This document shows positions 33,571 through 45,300 of a stretch of DNA of 64,000 nucleotides, piece after piece. The notes beneath the pieces are model-generated. The model worked only from the letters and a program-made list of their open reading frames with translations, made no database searches and was not told the DNA's origin. The translations under genes and the position numbers were made by a program. This DNA is from Rhizoctonia solani (lineage: Eukaryota > Basidiomycota > Agaricomycetes > Cantharellales > Ceratobasidiaceae), in NCBI RefSeq assembly GCF_016906535.1, contig NC_057374.1, forward strand, positions 1,984,001 through 2,048,000. The letters run 5' to 3'. How positions within the stretch are numbered: the stretch's first letter is position 1; each line of letters opens with the position of its first letter.

Positions 33571-36361
33571 GCGCTACCCAAACCCAACATCCATGCCAAC
33601 GGCCCCAACTAAGAAGGAGGAAAAGTTCAGGCTAGTACACAACTTTGCCGAAGTCAACAAAGTCACCCAAATACCAGCATTCCCTATGGGCGACCTAGCG
33701 GCAAAACAGCAAAACGTAGCAGGATACAAACGAGTATGCACAATAGATTTTGCCTCTGGGTTCAACGCGCTGCCAATGGAGGAATCAAGCATCAAATATA
33801 CCGGATTTTACGCAGAAGGAAGAGGCCACTACGTATACCTCCGTATGCCCTTTGGGCTAACTGGCGCACCAACCTCGTTCTGCAAAATGCTAGCAGACGC
33901 CCTGTACGACCTGCTTGGCAATGGTGCAGAAATATGGATGGACAACATTTGTCTAGCATTCAACAACTTTGACAAAGGAATGAACAAACTGGAAAGGCTG
34001 CTGGAAAGGTGTAGGGAGCAAGGACTGTCAATTGCGCCGGCAAAAACGCGCCTGTTCATGGAGGAAGCGGTGTTTGCGGGGGCTAAGGTTTTGGAGAGAG
34101 GAATCAAACCAGACCAAAGGAAAGTACAAGCGATACTAGAATGGCCAGAACCAACATTGGTCCTGGAGGTGATGGGATTTTTGGGCATCACCGGCGCGTT
34201 CAGAGCAAAGATCAAGGACTACGCGCGGATCGCACAACCACTGTTGGACCTGGTGAGGGCGGTGAAAATAAAGAAGAGAGCAGACGGGAAAACAATCAAG
34301 GGAGAATACAAACGAGCATTGGAGAACGCAAAAGTAGAACTATCAGAAGAAGCAAAGAAGGCATTCATTGAACTGAAACTCATCTTGACAACAAATCCAG
34401 TCCTGAGGGCACCAGAGTACGACGGAAGAAGATTTAAAATTACTACCGATGGATCGAAGTACGGATTTGGGGCAATGCTGTCGCAGGAATGGGAGGAGGA
34501 AGACACAAAGAGCGGAACAACAAAGAAAATACCATACCCAATCGCATTCGCATCAAAAAGAACATCACGAACCGAAGAAAAATACGCACCGTTTTTACTC
34601 GAATTCGCAGCACTCAAATTCGCGTTCGACTCCTTCGCTCAAATCATCGCTGGGCAGGAAATCGAAATCAAAACGGACTGCAAAGCACTGGCAGACCTAC
34701 TGGGCAATAAGAAGATCAGTTCAACGCACGAGAGATGGAGGAATACAGTGGTGGCACACCGAATCGTAGCAGTAAGACATAGACCGGGGGTAGAGAACCC
34801 GGTCTGCGACGGACTCAGTTGGATGTGGCAATATCGAGAGGATACGGACGAGGGGAACGGACGAGAGGAAACGGTGGACCCAGACTGGGAAGCGCACAAG
34901 GGGCTTTTAGTAGAAGTACAATACATAATGGAGGATACGGAGGCAGGAGAGACGCTGAGGAGGTTCGAGGCGGACGAGTATTTCGGGGACATCGTACGAT
35001 ACCTAGTACTAGGAACAGCAGACGGGGACGATTTAACACCAGCGAACATCGAGAGGGCGCAGAAGCGAGCCGCGCATCGAGCAGTCGGATTTGAAGTTGT
35101 GGAAGGGAAACTATGGCGAGTGGCAGGAAAAGGATCGACCAGAGCACCACGCGTAGAATGCATACCTAAGAAAGAGGGAGCAGCGCTAGCATTGGCTACA
35201 CACGAAGCAACTGGACACTTCGGACGAGACCTAACAATCCTGACCCTACAAGACAAATACTTCTGGCCAAACATGCGATCCGACGTCATCACAGCCGTTA
35301 CAACTTGCCCACGATGTCGAAACTTCGGCCCAAAACTCATGAACGCGCTCCTAGCACCCATCACACGAGCCCGACCGTTTGACCTCATATGCGGCGATTA
35401 TCTATCACTACCTACCGGCACCGAGGGGTTCAAAACGGTCTTACTCGTTATCGATGTATACAGCCGGTTCACTTTCGGGTTTGCTACACGCGATGCAGGA
35501 ACAGGGGCCTTCACAGTCAAATGCCTAGACAAACTATGCGATACATTCATGACCCCAGGAAGCTTCATGTCGGATAATGGGTCACACTTCGATTGCCGCG
35601 AAGTTGACGAATGGGCAGAAAACCAGAGCGTATCAATCATCCACTCACCACCACATTCACCTTGGGTCAATGGCCTCATCGAAGACGCGAACCGAATACT
35701 GATCGGTCGCCTCCGAACCTCTTGTGCCGAAGATCTCGGGAAAAGCCCGGGAGACCCGAACCGCCCACCATCGCCCCCACCACGGTCATGGCCGAAATTC
35801 CTGCAAAAGGCCATCCGAGACATGAACGATCGCATACTCCCATCCCTCGGGTACTCGCCCCGCGAACTCTTAACCGGCGTTCTAACAGCCGATCGTAGCT
35901 ATAAAGCCGGTGCCCAGATCCGACAACACTATGCACCACTCGGCAACGAACAGACACCTCCAGTCGACGTCAATATGGCCCTATCATATGCGTTACGCCA
36001 GGACGGGGCAGAGCGAGCTCTGACACACGCTCGAGCCCGCAAACGCACCTTCGACACAAAGATCAAGCCGTTACTAGTAGAACCGGGAGATTTAGTCCAA
36101 AAGTACGACCCACGCTGGGACAACACGCACAGTAACGAGCGAAAATTGGCGCAACGCTGGTCCAACCCACTCCGAGTACGAGAAAGACGCAACGCATCAT
36201 ATGTGTTAGAAGACCTTGAGGGGAACATCATGTCGCTCAACGCACACGCCCGGCATCTGAGACCGTATGCGACCGAACCCAAACACCCCCCACACAAGAC
36301 GGACCCGGTAGCCCTCGAAGAATCTGAGCCACTGAGCCCGGGGTACAGCGAGGACTTCTAA
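33571..36361 (+). CDS. Pol of element C, second part (RT, RNase H, integrase)
   Basis: Continuous 920-residue frame in phase with the first part once B and one GCGCT are removed. RT: KFRLVHNFAEVNKVTQIPA, RMPFGLTGAPTSFCK and the catalytic loop IWMDNICLAF (W-M-D-N in place of the usual YxDD). RNase H: FKITTDGSKYGFGAMLSQE and IEIKTDCKALADLLG. Integrase: zinc finger HEATGHFGRDLT to CPRC, then DDE residues in GDYLSLP, MSDNGSHFD and NGLIEDANR. The C-terminal 120 residues (YVLEDLEGNIMSLNARHL-like region) have no chromodomain. This frame is undamaged apart from the insertions, so the element was active shortly before B landed. Confidence 0.92.
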
Positions 36362-36537
36362 CTTGTCTCGAGCAAGCAGCCTGTTGGACTCTCCCCTCTT
36401 TTTTTTTCTTTCCTTCTTTTCCCCTACGTTTCCTTTTATTTTTCTTAAGTTCCGTCTTACTAGTAGAACATTTGCAAAGTGGACTTTTTATATATAGGGC
36501 ATTGTAGATACATTGGCTTCGTCCGAGGACGGCCGTG

Positions 36538-36669
36538 AGTATGTGGGGGGGCACCTGTAGTAGGGGAGGCACGGGGGTATGCCCCTGACCGCGTGTACCA
36601 CATGTATATAGCACATGCCCGCATACGCGGATATTCATCTCTTTCCACCACCTCGTACACCCGTCTCCA
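36538..36669 (+). repeat. Polypurine tract and 3' LTR of element C
   Basis: G-rich tract GTGGGGGGGCACC (36544-36555) immediately precedes the LTR 36556-36669, the partner of 18509-18620. Confidence 0.85.
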
Positions 36670-36735
36670 GCGTTTAGCTAAATACATCTAATGAGGTTTA
36701 GCCTCGTTGGCTTAAAATACATTTTATCAAGAAAC

Positions 36736-37090
36736 CACTGTAGCAAATCAGGGTACTTTCCCTCGTACTAAAATATGGTTCCTGTTTGAGTACGGCAGGT
36801 ACTTCACGCTAGTAGCGAGCAAATGACATGCGGACCCGAGGAAAGTACCGGTAAAACGAATGAAAAAACTCAGGGAGTACGAACCAATAGCACGGTTCGT
36901 ACTACCTGTAGTACCAAATGTCCGCAAAAGTACGCGGTCGTACCGCGCCAGAGTACTGTAGTATGAGGCTGTGCCGTTAGCGTACTAGATGTAGTTACGC
37001 ATAGTGCTTAGGCAAGCTTTCCTGAGGTACGTTAGTTCGCCCGCGTACTCGGGTCAGAGCCGGTTGGGTACTACCCGAACTCTCGCTGAG
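36736..37090. repeat. Left subterminal region of element E, GTAC-rich
   Basis: About 15 GTAC palindromes in 355 bp, where one or two would be expected. CACTA elements typically bind transposase at arrays of short subterminal motifs. Confidence 0.75.
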
Positions 37091-37374
37091 TGCGGTTTAA
37101 CTCTTGTCCTAAGTTCTTCGTCTTATCTTATCTTCACTTTATGGTATTTTCCAATTATGGTTTATATCTAATCGTTATCTTATAATGTTCATGATCTTGG
37201 TTGTCTTAATGAGACTCGGATTATCAGAGAAGTCGTATAAACAGGATAGAAATTGTAAGAGACATCAAGCGCATATGCGCAGCGGAGAAAACGATATAGA
37301 AATGAAAATAACTTGGTCGGGACGCCGCATACATCCACCTTCTACTTGGATTTGGACCCCGCCTTCTTTTTAGC

Positions 37375-39332
37375 CTACAAGCAACCATTAGTACAGTTTG
37401 CACCGTTGCCAAAATCTAATATGTTACATACCGGCTGGTCAGTGGCTGGAGTACGCGTCTTACGCGCCGGCTTGGGCGGCGGCGTAGGCTCCACATCGGA
37501 CAGCCCCATCGACTCAGCTTCCTTGGCCATCGCAGCCTTGGTCTTGCGCTTGGGCTTTGGGGTCGGCTGGGGTTGCACGGAGTTAGCCGAAGGAGCCGAC
37601 GTCTTGCTGTTGGCTTGGGGCTTTTTGCGTGTCGCCCGTTTGCCCCTAGTGAGCGGTTCGGTAGGCTCGGGGCCAGATGCAGGCGGAAGGGACGGACGTT
37701 TTGAAGCAGGGAGCCAAGCAGAGTGCGCCGCGTTGCCTGGTTCAAGGGGCAGGCCAGTGGTGGACGACGCTTGAGCTTGAACGGTGGTGTTGGTTGTGGA
37801 GGCGTAGGAGATCGTGGTTGTTGCAGGGGCAGCGACGGCGGAGGTAGAAATAACATTCGAGGAAGGAGCGATGGAAACCGGACTTGATACGGCCCCGGCC
37901 TTGTTGTCACGGCGCGAACGATTGGAGCGAGCGGCGGCAGGATCGGTTGGCGCAACCGGATTCGATGCGGTAGGCGCAACCAACTGTGCGCGCTTCTTGG
38001 CTGGAGCTGGAGCACCGACAGCAGCGGGGGCGGAGACATTGGGAGACGACTTGCGGGACTTGGGTTTGTTGGCGGTGACTGGGGCGTGGCTACGGTCGAG
38101 AACAGGATTGGTGGAGGAAAGGGCCGAATTATATGCAGGAGGGTTAGACGAGGGCGTATTGTCTGCCATCTCTTCGTCCTCCTGTGGGTCGTGTCCGGCA
38201 TCCATCTGCATGTCACGGAGCTCGTCAACTATGATAAAGCCTATTAATTATGGATCCAACGGTAGAGCATATACTCACAATCGTGCGCGGAGGCCATGGT
38301 CACGTTCCCATCCTTGCCTTCGTCTTTGTCATCGTCGTTGCTGCTATTGTTGCCGTCATCATTGTTGTCATCGTAACAATCCTTGAGGCCATTGTCACTG
38401 TGACCGTCGTTGTCGTCATTGCCGTTACCGACACCAATGGGTGCAACGTCGGGACCAGGAGGGGTATCGGGTGCGACGTTGGGATCAGGAGGGGTATCGT
38501 CATCATTGGCGCCATCCGGCGTAAATTCAGATGCTTGTGCTTGTGCGGCCTGTTCCTGTGCGGCCTGTTCCATTTGACGCCTGTGACTCTCGGTGAGGGA
38601 CTTGAGGATGACGAGTAGACCTGCATCAACTGGCCAGTAGGGAGAGTTACAGTTTGCGTACACCGCAAGCCCCGGGAGTGCTTTCTTAATCTGATAACCG
38701 TGTCAGAGTATTCTGTAAGGCTGCGCTAGTGTAAAATACTCACCTTGGCTCGAGCGCGAGTAAGCCTTTCCGGATCCTGGGCCTTCATCATCTGGGTCCG
38801 GTTGAGATTAGCAGCGTAAACGGCATCCTTGACGGTACGCTACAGCCCATAGGTCAGTTTGTTCCTAGATCTATGAGGGCTTAAACTTACGAGGAAAAGC
38901 TCATAGTTATGCTGACTTAGACCCATCCACTCCTTCAATTTGAATTTGCCCCGACCAGGTGTGCCTTTCGGTCGGTTGTTAGCTTTAAACGTCATGTGGG
39001 CCCGTCGATACAAATCTGAAAGAGGGTTGTCGTCCACAACAGCCGTGTTCAAGGGGGGTTGATTCTGGATGGCGGATGCAAGCTGAGGGGACAACAAACT
39101 GAGAGCCGCGATAATTGCTGTGACATCCGCTGCCGTAGAAAATGGTGTTAGCCAATGTTAAGAACAAGCGCCAATACGTACTAGGGCCCGTGTTCGGCGT
39201 TTGCAACGCTGAGGGACCTGGGCGGGTGCGCTGTCAGTGATCTCTAAAGGGGCCAGAAACTATTAATATACCTTGTGCCGCGGCCATAAGCTGGCCCAAA
39301 ATTGCCTGCAAGTTGATGCCTGGAACAGACAT
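37375..39332 (-). CDS. Accessory protein of element E, unknown function
   Basis: Multi-exon gene transcribed away from the transposase. Start MSVPGINLQAILGQLMAAAQ at 39332, then GPSALQTPNTGP, a helical exon with DVTAIIAALSLLSPQLASAI and FKLKEWMGLSQHNYELFL, an exon containing IKKALPGLAVYANC and DAGLLVILKSL, an Asp/Asn-rich stretch, and a long terminal exon (about 38225-37375) of Ala/Pro/Ser/Lys low complexity. At least six exons joined by GT-AG introns; about 600 residues. I do not recognise a domain. CACTA elements often encode a second, fast-evolving DNA-binding protein (TnpA analogue), and basic motifs such as KPKRKTKAAMAKEAE would suit that role, but this is inference from position only. 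Confidence 0.6.
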
Positions 39333-39809
39333 GTTGAACAAAGACAGCAGGAGAGGATAGCACAAGAGGGGGAGGATGGTGTTAGCAAGAAAAAACACGA
39401 CAGTCTTAAGAGGTTTGAACGTTTTTGAATCCAAGCCACACTAATTAAGCATTTCAGGGTATGTTTGTTCTATTTGTCTCGACTCTAGACAGCGTAAGGG
39501 ATCCTATTTGATCAAGGGCCGAGATGCTGTGTGGGTCTCAACGGTCCAAACGTAAACATTTAAGGCAAACCAAGTTGCTGCGCGACATGCAAGATTCAAC
39601 AAACAGTGTATAATGATTGTGAGAGTATATTACATTAAGTGTATAGAGGACATCAAGAGTAATAGGGCACACTAGGAGTGCGCCGTGAACAACGTGGGGC
39701 AAGTAAGTCTAAAGGTGTAAGAGATTCCTGTCGTACAGGATATCAGAGACATATGTTAGCCAGGGTTGAATATTGTATAGCTAATGGGGTACTCACCTAA
39801 GGCAATGGA

Positions 39810-40033
39810 TTAGATACGCTTGAAGATGTTGTTGACAAACAAGTTCAAGATGGCCATGGCCTTGTTAGAGATACCGGTATCAGGGTGAACCTGCTTGAGC
39901 ACTGTCGCAAGTTTGGAGGGTGAGTATTAGAATAGCAGTTTAAGTTCTATGCGACTCACCCTTGTAGATGTAAGAAGAGTAAGTCTCCTTGCAAGACTTC
40001 TTGCGCTTCTTCTTGTCCGCGCTGACACCCGTA
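39810..40033 (-). pseudogene. Histone H2B gene fragment captured by element E
   Basis: Two exons in antisense to the transposase: 40033-39960 (TGVSADKKKRKKSC, then KETYSSYIYK) and 39901-39810 ([12 protein letters not shown], then [11 protein letters not shown] and NNIFKRI, then TAA). The splice joins G to TG to make the conserved Val of YIYKVLKQ, so the intron was carried along. The fragment covers the alpha-1 and start of alpha-2 region of H2B. The basic N-terminal tail is mostly lost and the alpha-3/C-terminal half is absent. Deviations from the conserved sequence (SF to LF, ND to NN, ER to KR, R to C) each fit a CpG transition. It cannot encode a working histone. Confidence 0.85.
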
Positions 40034-40794
40034 CTAGGAAGGGTTGGGTTAAGTTGAGCGTTAAGGTGGTACAGTCAGCCAGCAAAACAAGCAACAAGTG
40101 GGAATGGTTATACTTACCATTTGGCCGTAGTATAGAGGATGAAGGGTTGAGGATAGAGAGTTCAGTGTCAAAGGTAGTTGGTTTGGTAGGGATTTGAGGG
40201 TCTACAATAGAAGTCGGTTAGTATTGACCAGGCTAAACCAAGACCAAAGGCCACAGTTTGGTATTAGTTGAGCATGCGCAAGCGCACTGGTGAACGTACC
40301 ATAGCATTTGCACAGAGACAGGGGAAAAGGGGAGGATCTTGCTTGAGGACCAAACCGGGCGAGCTTCTTAAAACTATTGTACCCACCTGGTGAAGTCGTG
40401 GAGGCAGAGGTGATGGGGGCGTTGCCTTGTGGTACGTGCAGGCGTGTTGCGAATGAATGGGATGTTGAGGGCCAAGGGTAAAGCATGAGGTAAAAGGTCA
40501 GCGTGACAGACAGAACGAGGGAAAATGGCTCACCAAGGCGTGTTACTGTATGGCACAAATCAAACATAGACGCGATTGAGACATCTAGAGCAGCAAGGTA
40601 GGATCTACGAGCGTCAAGAACAATAGCAAGTGTCCAAGCCGGGTAGATCATTGTGGTCTAGAATACGTACCGGCCGTTTACATCCAAGCAGCAAGGGCGG
40701 TGATCGGCGCCAACTTGTGGTGGGCAAGACCACGTGTCATCTGCCTTATACGCCCTCCCACGTCCCCTTGCAATGCACAATCACCCCCGAAACT

Positions 40795-41756
40795 ATGCCC
40801 CCCCGTCGACGGGCTGCTCCCCGTCCGCCCAAGCCAAAGCGCGTATGTCCTCACTGCAACCTCCCGCGTAGTGAGCGGCAGATCCGCCGACATCTGGAGC
40901 CATACCAAGAGGGTAGAGGATACATGTTGGACTCGGAGTCTGAGCCGGACTCGGGCAACACCAGCAGTTCTGACAATGCTGACAAGGAGCCTGACCACCC
41001 ACATGTGCTGGGACAGGACAAAGGTGAGCTAACCCGTCCTTTTTATGCGTTTATTTATCAAACCAACGCTAGTGCCCCCCAACGTTCCCGGTGATATTGA
41101 CCTTGGCCCTCCTGCTCACGCGGATTTAGATCCGCTAGCCAACAACGACCTTCACGACATGCCACCTCCGCTTGAGCATGTCCAAATTCTCGGTGAGTAT
41201 TCAACCACTTACGATACGGTGTTTGCTAACACTCCAAATTAGACGACCTTCGGAGGATTCTTCGTAATCCCCACGCCATGCTTGACCAGTGGGGCAATTA
41301 TGTCAAGCCCGACGCCTCTGAAGCTGACGACCGTTCCATCCGCAAAGGGTCTGTCAGCAGCAACAAAGACCCCGCGTTCAAGGAGCGAATGGATGAGCCC
41401 AAACTAGACCCCAACAACCCAAACGACGAGCCCTACATCGACATTGACGTGCTCCGGAACTTCCTCAACAAGCACCTGGCTGAATTAGACAATGACGAAT
41501 GGGAAGAACTCCGTGAGTACAAACAGCGTACAATCATTGTATTGATAGCTGACTTTTTGCACAGAGGCTCACAAGCTTAACCCTGGGGATTGTAAGCTCC
41601 TTGAGCTTCTTGCTACCCGGCTTTGGACCCGCTTCTTGCGTTCAATGTGGAACGATCTTTGCCTTGGGGTCTGTGCCGATTATAACATCCCGTCCGAGTT
41701 CATAGCCTGGCGCCGCCTTCGCATCCTTGCTGGTCTTGATACCAAAACCTACCATT
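40795..41756 (+). CDS. Tnp2-family transposase of element E, first part
   Basis: Begins MPPRRRAAPRPPKPKR, then a C2H2 zinc finger CPHCNLPRSERQIRRHLEPY (Cys-X2-Cys, His-region), probably for DNA binding. Four exons with GTGAGC/GTGAGT donors continue through an acidic linker (LDPLANNDLHDMPPPLEH), DDLRRILRNPHAM and IDIDVLRNFLNKHLAELD to WTRFLRSMWNDL and RRLRILAGLDTKTYH. The reading frame is then cut at CCATT by element D. After removal of D and one TSD copy, codon T-GC continues as CCINLCVCY, the conserved start of the Tnp2 core. Probably inactive in this copy because of the 12 kb insertion. Confidence 0.85.
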
Positions 41757-42318
41757 TGTCGTACACCACTGTAAGGTGGGTACTCGCTAGTGAAGGAGGG
41801 CGCTTAAGGCCGTACTACTACAAGCACACGTATGTATCTAACTTATCTAAGGCTATCCTAGTACCGCTTAAGGCGGCCTACTTATCTATACTACTGCGAG
41901 GGGGCCTTAGGCCTGGGAGGTGTGGTAGGTTAAGTAAGGGGCTTGGCTACTGATGACTAATGGGGGCCGGCTACTTAGCTGGCTGGAGGTCCTCCTCAAT
42001 GAATATGAGACGAGGTAAAATCGACTTGGTGTCTCCAAGCGATTTCCCTGCTGTATATATAGACAAAGCACACTATCTACATGGTCTGTGCTTGTGAGAG
42101 AAAGAAGTATCTAAGACAAATGAGAAGCGTGCTGCGGGCTGCGCAGAAGCGTGGATTTCTCCTAAGCGCCCTTGGCACGGCATCTCGGCGCGGCATCTTG
42201 GCATTGTAAGCGCCGAGATCACGTGATCGAAAAACATAAGATATCAAGTCCGTAAAAAATACTAAAAATAAGAGAAAATTCAGGCGATTCTAATGGTATA
42301 TGTTAGGAGGTTATGACA
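41757..42318 (-). repeat. LTR D1 (outer left, 3' LTR)
   Basis: Starts TGTCGTACAC and ends GGTTATGACA on the plus strand. Differs from the other two at base 4 (C against T), a CpG site. A G-rich purine tract (complement of TTGCCCCCCCCTTAAA) adjoins it. Confidence 0.93.
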
Positions 42319-42329
42319 TTGCCCCCCCC

Positions 42330-45300
42330 TTAAAGGCTCTTGGCGGAGTCACGAGCCTTTTTCAGTCGCAACTTGTTGAAACGTTGAATTTCTTCCTGGC
42401 TGTGCTCCAGGAGTTCTTCTGGTTCCCAGGAATTGTCTTCTGGACCGTAACCCTTCCATTTGATCAGATAGAACCATTTCCCTCGTTGCCTTTTGGAGTC
42501 GATGATCTGTTCCACTTTGTACTCTTCTTCCCCTTCAATTGTTTCTGGAGGGGGTTGTTCTGGAAACGGTTGACTAGGGGATTTGTGGACTTTGGATAAT
42601 AGTCCTACGTAGAATACATTGTGGATCTTCAGAGTTTCCGGCAGCTTTAGACGGTAAGCGTGACTGGAAATTTTTTCTAAGACCTCAAAAGGGCCTAGTC
42701 TCCTTGGGTCCAGTTTATTGGAATTGGACCTGAGTTCCACGTTTTTTCCATCTAGCCAGACCATTTCGCCAATTGAGTATTTGGGAGTGGTTCCTTTGTC
42801 CCTGATCATTTTTTCCTTGCTCATTCTGAGGGCGGATTTGGCCTCCTTCCATTCGTTGGCCAGGGTGTCCGCTAGCTGGTCCGCTTCTGGTACGTTGGAC
42901 GGTACGTTGGAGGGATTCATCACTGGGTTTTTTCCGTAGACCAATTCAAAGGGTGTCTTTCCTGTAGACGCGTGTTTGGCGTTGTTATACGCGTATTCCG
43001 CCAAAGGTAACCATGTGGCCCAGTCTGAGTGATCCGCGGCTACGTAGGAACAAAGGTAGAATTCAATGAACTGATTTACCCTCTCTGTTTGACCGTCTGA
43101 TTCCGGGTGGTAAGCTGAGGAAAACAATGGCTTGATTCCCAACCTTTGGTAGAGAGCCCTAAGGAATTTTCCTGTAAAAGTGGTGCCTCTATCCAAGATG
43201 GTTTTGATTGGTAACCCGTGCAGCTTCCATACGTGACTGACAAATAGATCCGCCAGACCCTTGGCTGTGACCTTCTTTGAGGTTGGAATGAAGTGCCCAA
43301 ACTTAGAAAAAGAATCAATGACCACTAGGATTGCATCGTGTCCGTTTGATCTGGGGAACCCCGTAATGAAATTGTAAGAGATGGTGTGGAAGGGAAATGG
43401 TGGGACTTCTAGGGGTTTTAGGGAGATGACCGGGTTGTGAGCGCGTTGATTGGCTTGGCAGGTGGGACAGCACTCTACCCATTCCTTGGCTGATGACTTC
43501 ATGCCTGGCCACCAGTAGTTTTGACTGAGGAGTTCCAAGGTTCTCTGTTGCCCTGGATGGCCCGCTAGCGGGGAGTCATGGAATTCCTTAAGTAACCGAT
43601 CCTTCAGAGGTTCAAAGTCCGGTACTACCAATTTTCCGCGATACCATAGGAGATCTTCCTCCCAGTCATAATCCCGATAGGCCTTTCGGATGGAGGGAGG
43701 CGCATTATCTGCATCTTCTGTCAGGAATTGGATGATCTGGTCCAGGGAAGGGTCTTCCCTTAACCTGGAACGTATTTCTGTGACAATATCAAGTTCCTCT
43801 TCCGACGTATTTGCAAACACTTCTGCTGGGAGCATGACCTCCGGTTTTCTTGGTTCATCCGTGTAGTCCGATCTTCTGGATAGGGCATCTGGCTTCCCTG
43901 ACTGTTTTCCCGGGCGGTAATGGATCTCAAAATTGAAATTGCTCAGGAAGGTGCGCCACTGGGCGTGTCTACAATTGAAGGTTCGTGCCTGCATCCAGTA
44001 CTCCAGGTTCCAATGGTCAGTGAACACCTGAATGGGTCTATCCGTTGCTTCTAAGAAGATTCGCCATTCCTCCAGTGCTTTAATGATTGCCAATAACTCC
44101 TTGTTGTGTGTGTCATAATTAGCTTCAGCGCCGGAGAAGGATTTGGACATGTATGCTACTGGATGAAGCCGATTGTCTAGACCTCGTTGACTGAGTATGG
44201 CTCCCATTGCTACTCCTGATGCGTCTGTTTCAAGGTAATAGGGTAGATCCGGGTTGGAATGGACAAGGACTGGTGATTGGGTGACAAGAAGCTTTAGTTC
44301 CTGGAATGCGGCCTCTTCTAGGTTACCCCATGACCAAGGGGTTTCTTTTTTGGTGAGATTATGCAGGGGGCGCGCGACAGAGCTAAAGTTGGGGATGAAT
44401 CTGCGGAGGTAATTTACGAACCCTAGAAAAGCTTGAACTTGTTTAACTGTCTTGGGTTGTGGCCATGACGTGACTGCCTCAATCTTTTTCTGGTCCATGG
44501 AGAAGCCGGCAGGTGATATGACAATACCCAAGTAATCTACCGTATTGACGTGAAAATGGCACTTGGACAGCTTGCAGAATAGTTGGTTCTTCATTAGTCA
44601 AGACAGAACTTCTCTGACATGAGCTGGGTGGTCTTCTGGTTTTTCAGAGAAGATGAGGATGTTGTCTAGATAGATAACCACGGTTACGTCAATCAGGTCC
44701 CTGAATAGATTGTTCATAAAGTGCTGGAAGGCGGCTGGGGCGTTGGTGAGGCCAAAAGGCATGACTAGATACTCAAACAGCCCGTATTTAGTTCTAAACG
44801 CTGTTTTCCACTCATCTCCTTCCTTGACCCTGACATTATTGTAGCCCCAGCGTAAGTCGAGCTTTGTAAATATCTTGGCATGCCTTAACTTTGCCATGAG
44901 GTCATCCTGTCTTGGGAGCGGGTATACGTTTTTGTGGGTTGCATCATTGAGTTTTTGGTAATCCACAACCAGCCTAAGAGATCCATCTGCCTTCTTCACA
45001 AACATGACCGGGGCGCCTGTTGAGGAGGTACTAGGGCGGATCTTGCCTGTGGCTAATTCCTTGTCAATGTGTTGTTTGAGTGCTTTAGATTCCGCATCAG
45101 TCATGCCGTATATGGGACCAGGGGTTAGTTTGGCATCTGGAATAAGGTCTATGGAGATGTCGTACTCCCTATGTGGAGGGAGGACCTTAAATTCTTCCTC
45201 ACCAAAGACTTTAGCAAACTCGTGGTACTGGGGAGGAAGGTCTACCAATGGGTCTGAGTCTGCTTCTTCCTCGGAGGCAATCTGAACTTGTTCAGGGAAT

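Larger units (their letters stand above)
18509..36669 (+). mobile_element. Ty3/Gypsy LTR retrotransposon C, with three nested insertions
   Basis: Bounded by near-identical short repeats (18509-18620 and 36556-36669) that begin TG and end CA. A shared GCGT-containing target duplication flanks the pair (AGCGT precedes the left copy; the same bases follow the right copy, with one or two bases ambiguous). The element itself is about 6.5 kb. The remainder is solo LTR H with element A inside it (20563-25451) and element B (26843-33570). Order is gag, protease, RT, RNase H, integrase, as in Ty3/Gypsy. No chromodomain is visible at the end of pol, unlike B and D. The exact restoration of the reading frame across B proves that C is the older host. 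Confidence 0.88.

Noticed and set aside
34639..35388. 249-codon minus-strand open frame
   Set aside because: Antisense shadow of the RNase H-integrase region of element C.
37416..38386. Overlapping frames of 270 codons (-) and 190 codons (+)
   Set aside because: Shadows of the low-complexity terminal exon of the accessory gene of E; Pro/Leu/Arg and Ala/Gly/Val runs come from codon-shifted GC-rich repeats.
38300..38520. Possible CRISPR or tandem array
   Set aside because: The repetition is a GAT/AAC-rich coding microsatellite (Asp/Asn stretch), with no spacer structure, in a eukaryotic genome.
40202..40651. Possible extension of the captured H2B or a paired H2A gene
   Set aside because: I searched both strands next to the H2B fragment for H2A motifs and for the rest of the H2B tail and saw none that could be supported.
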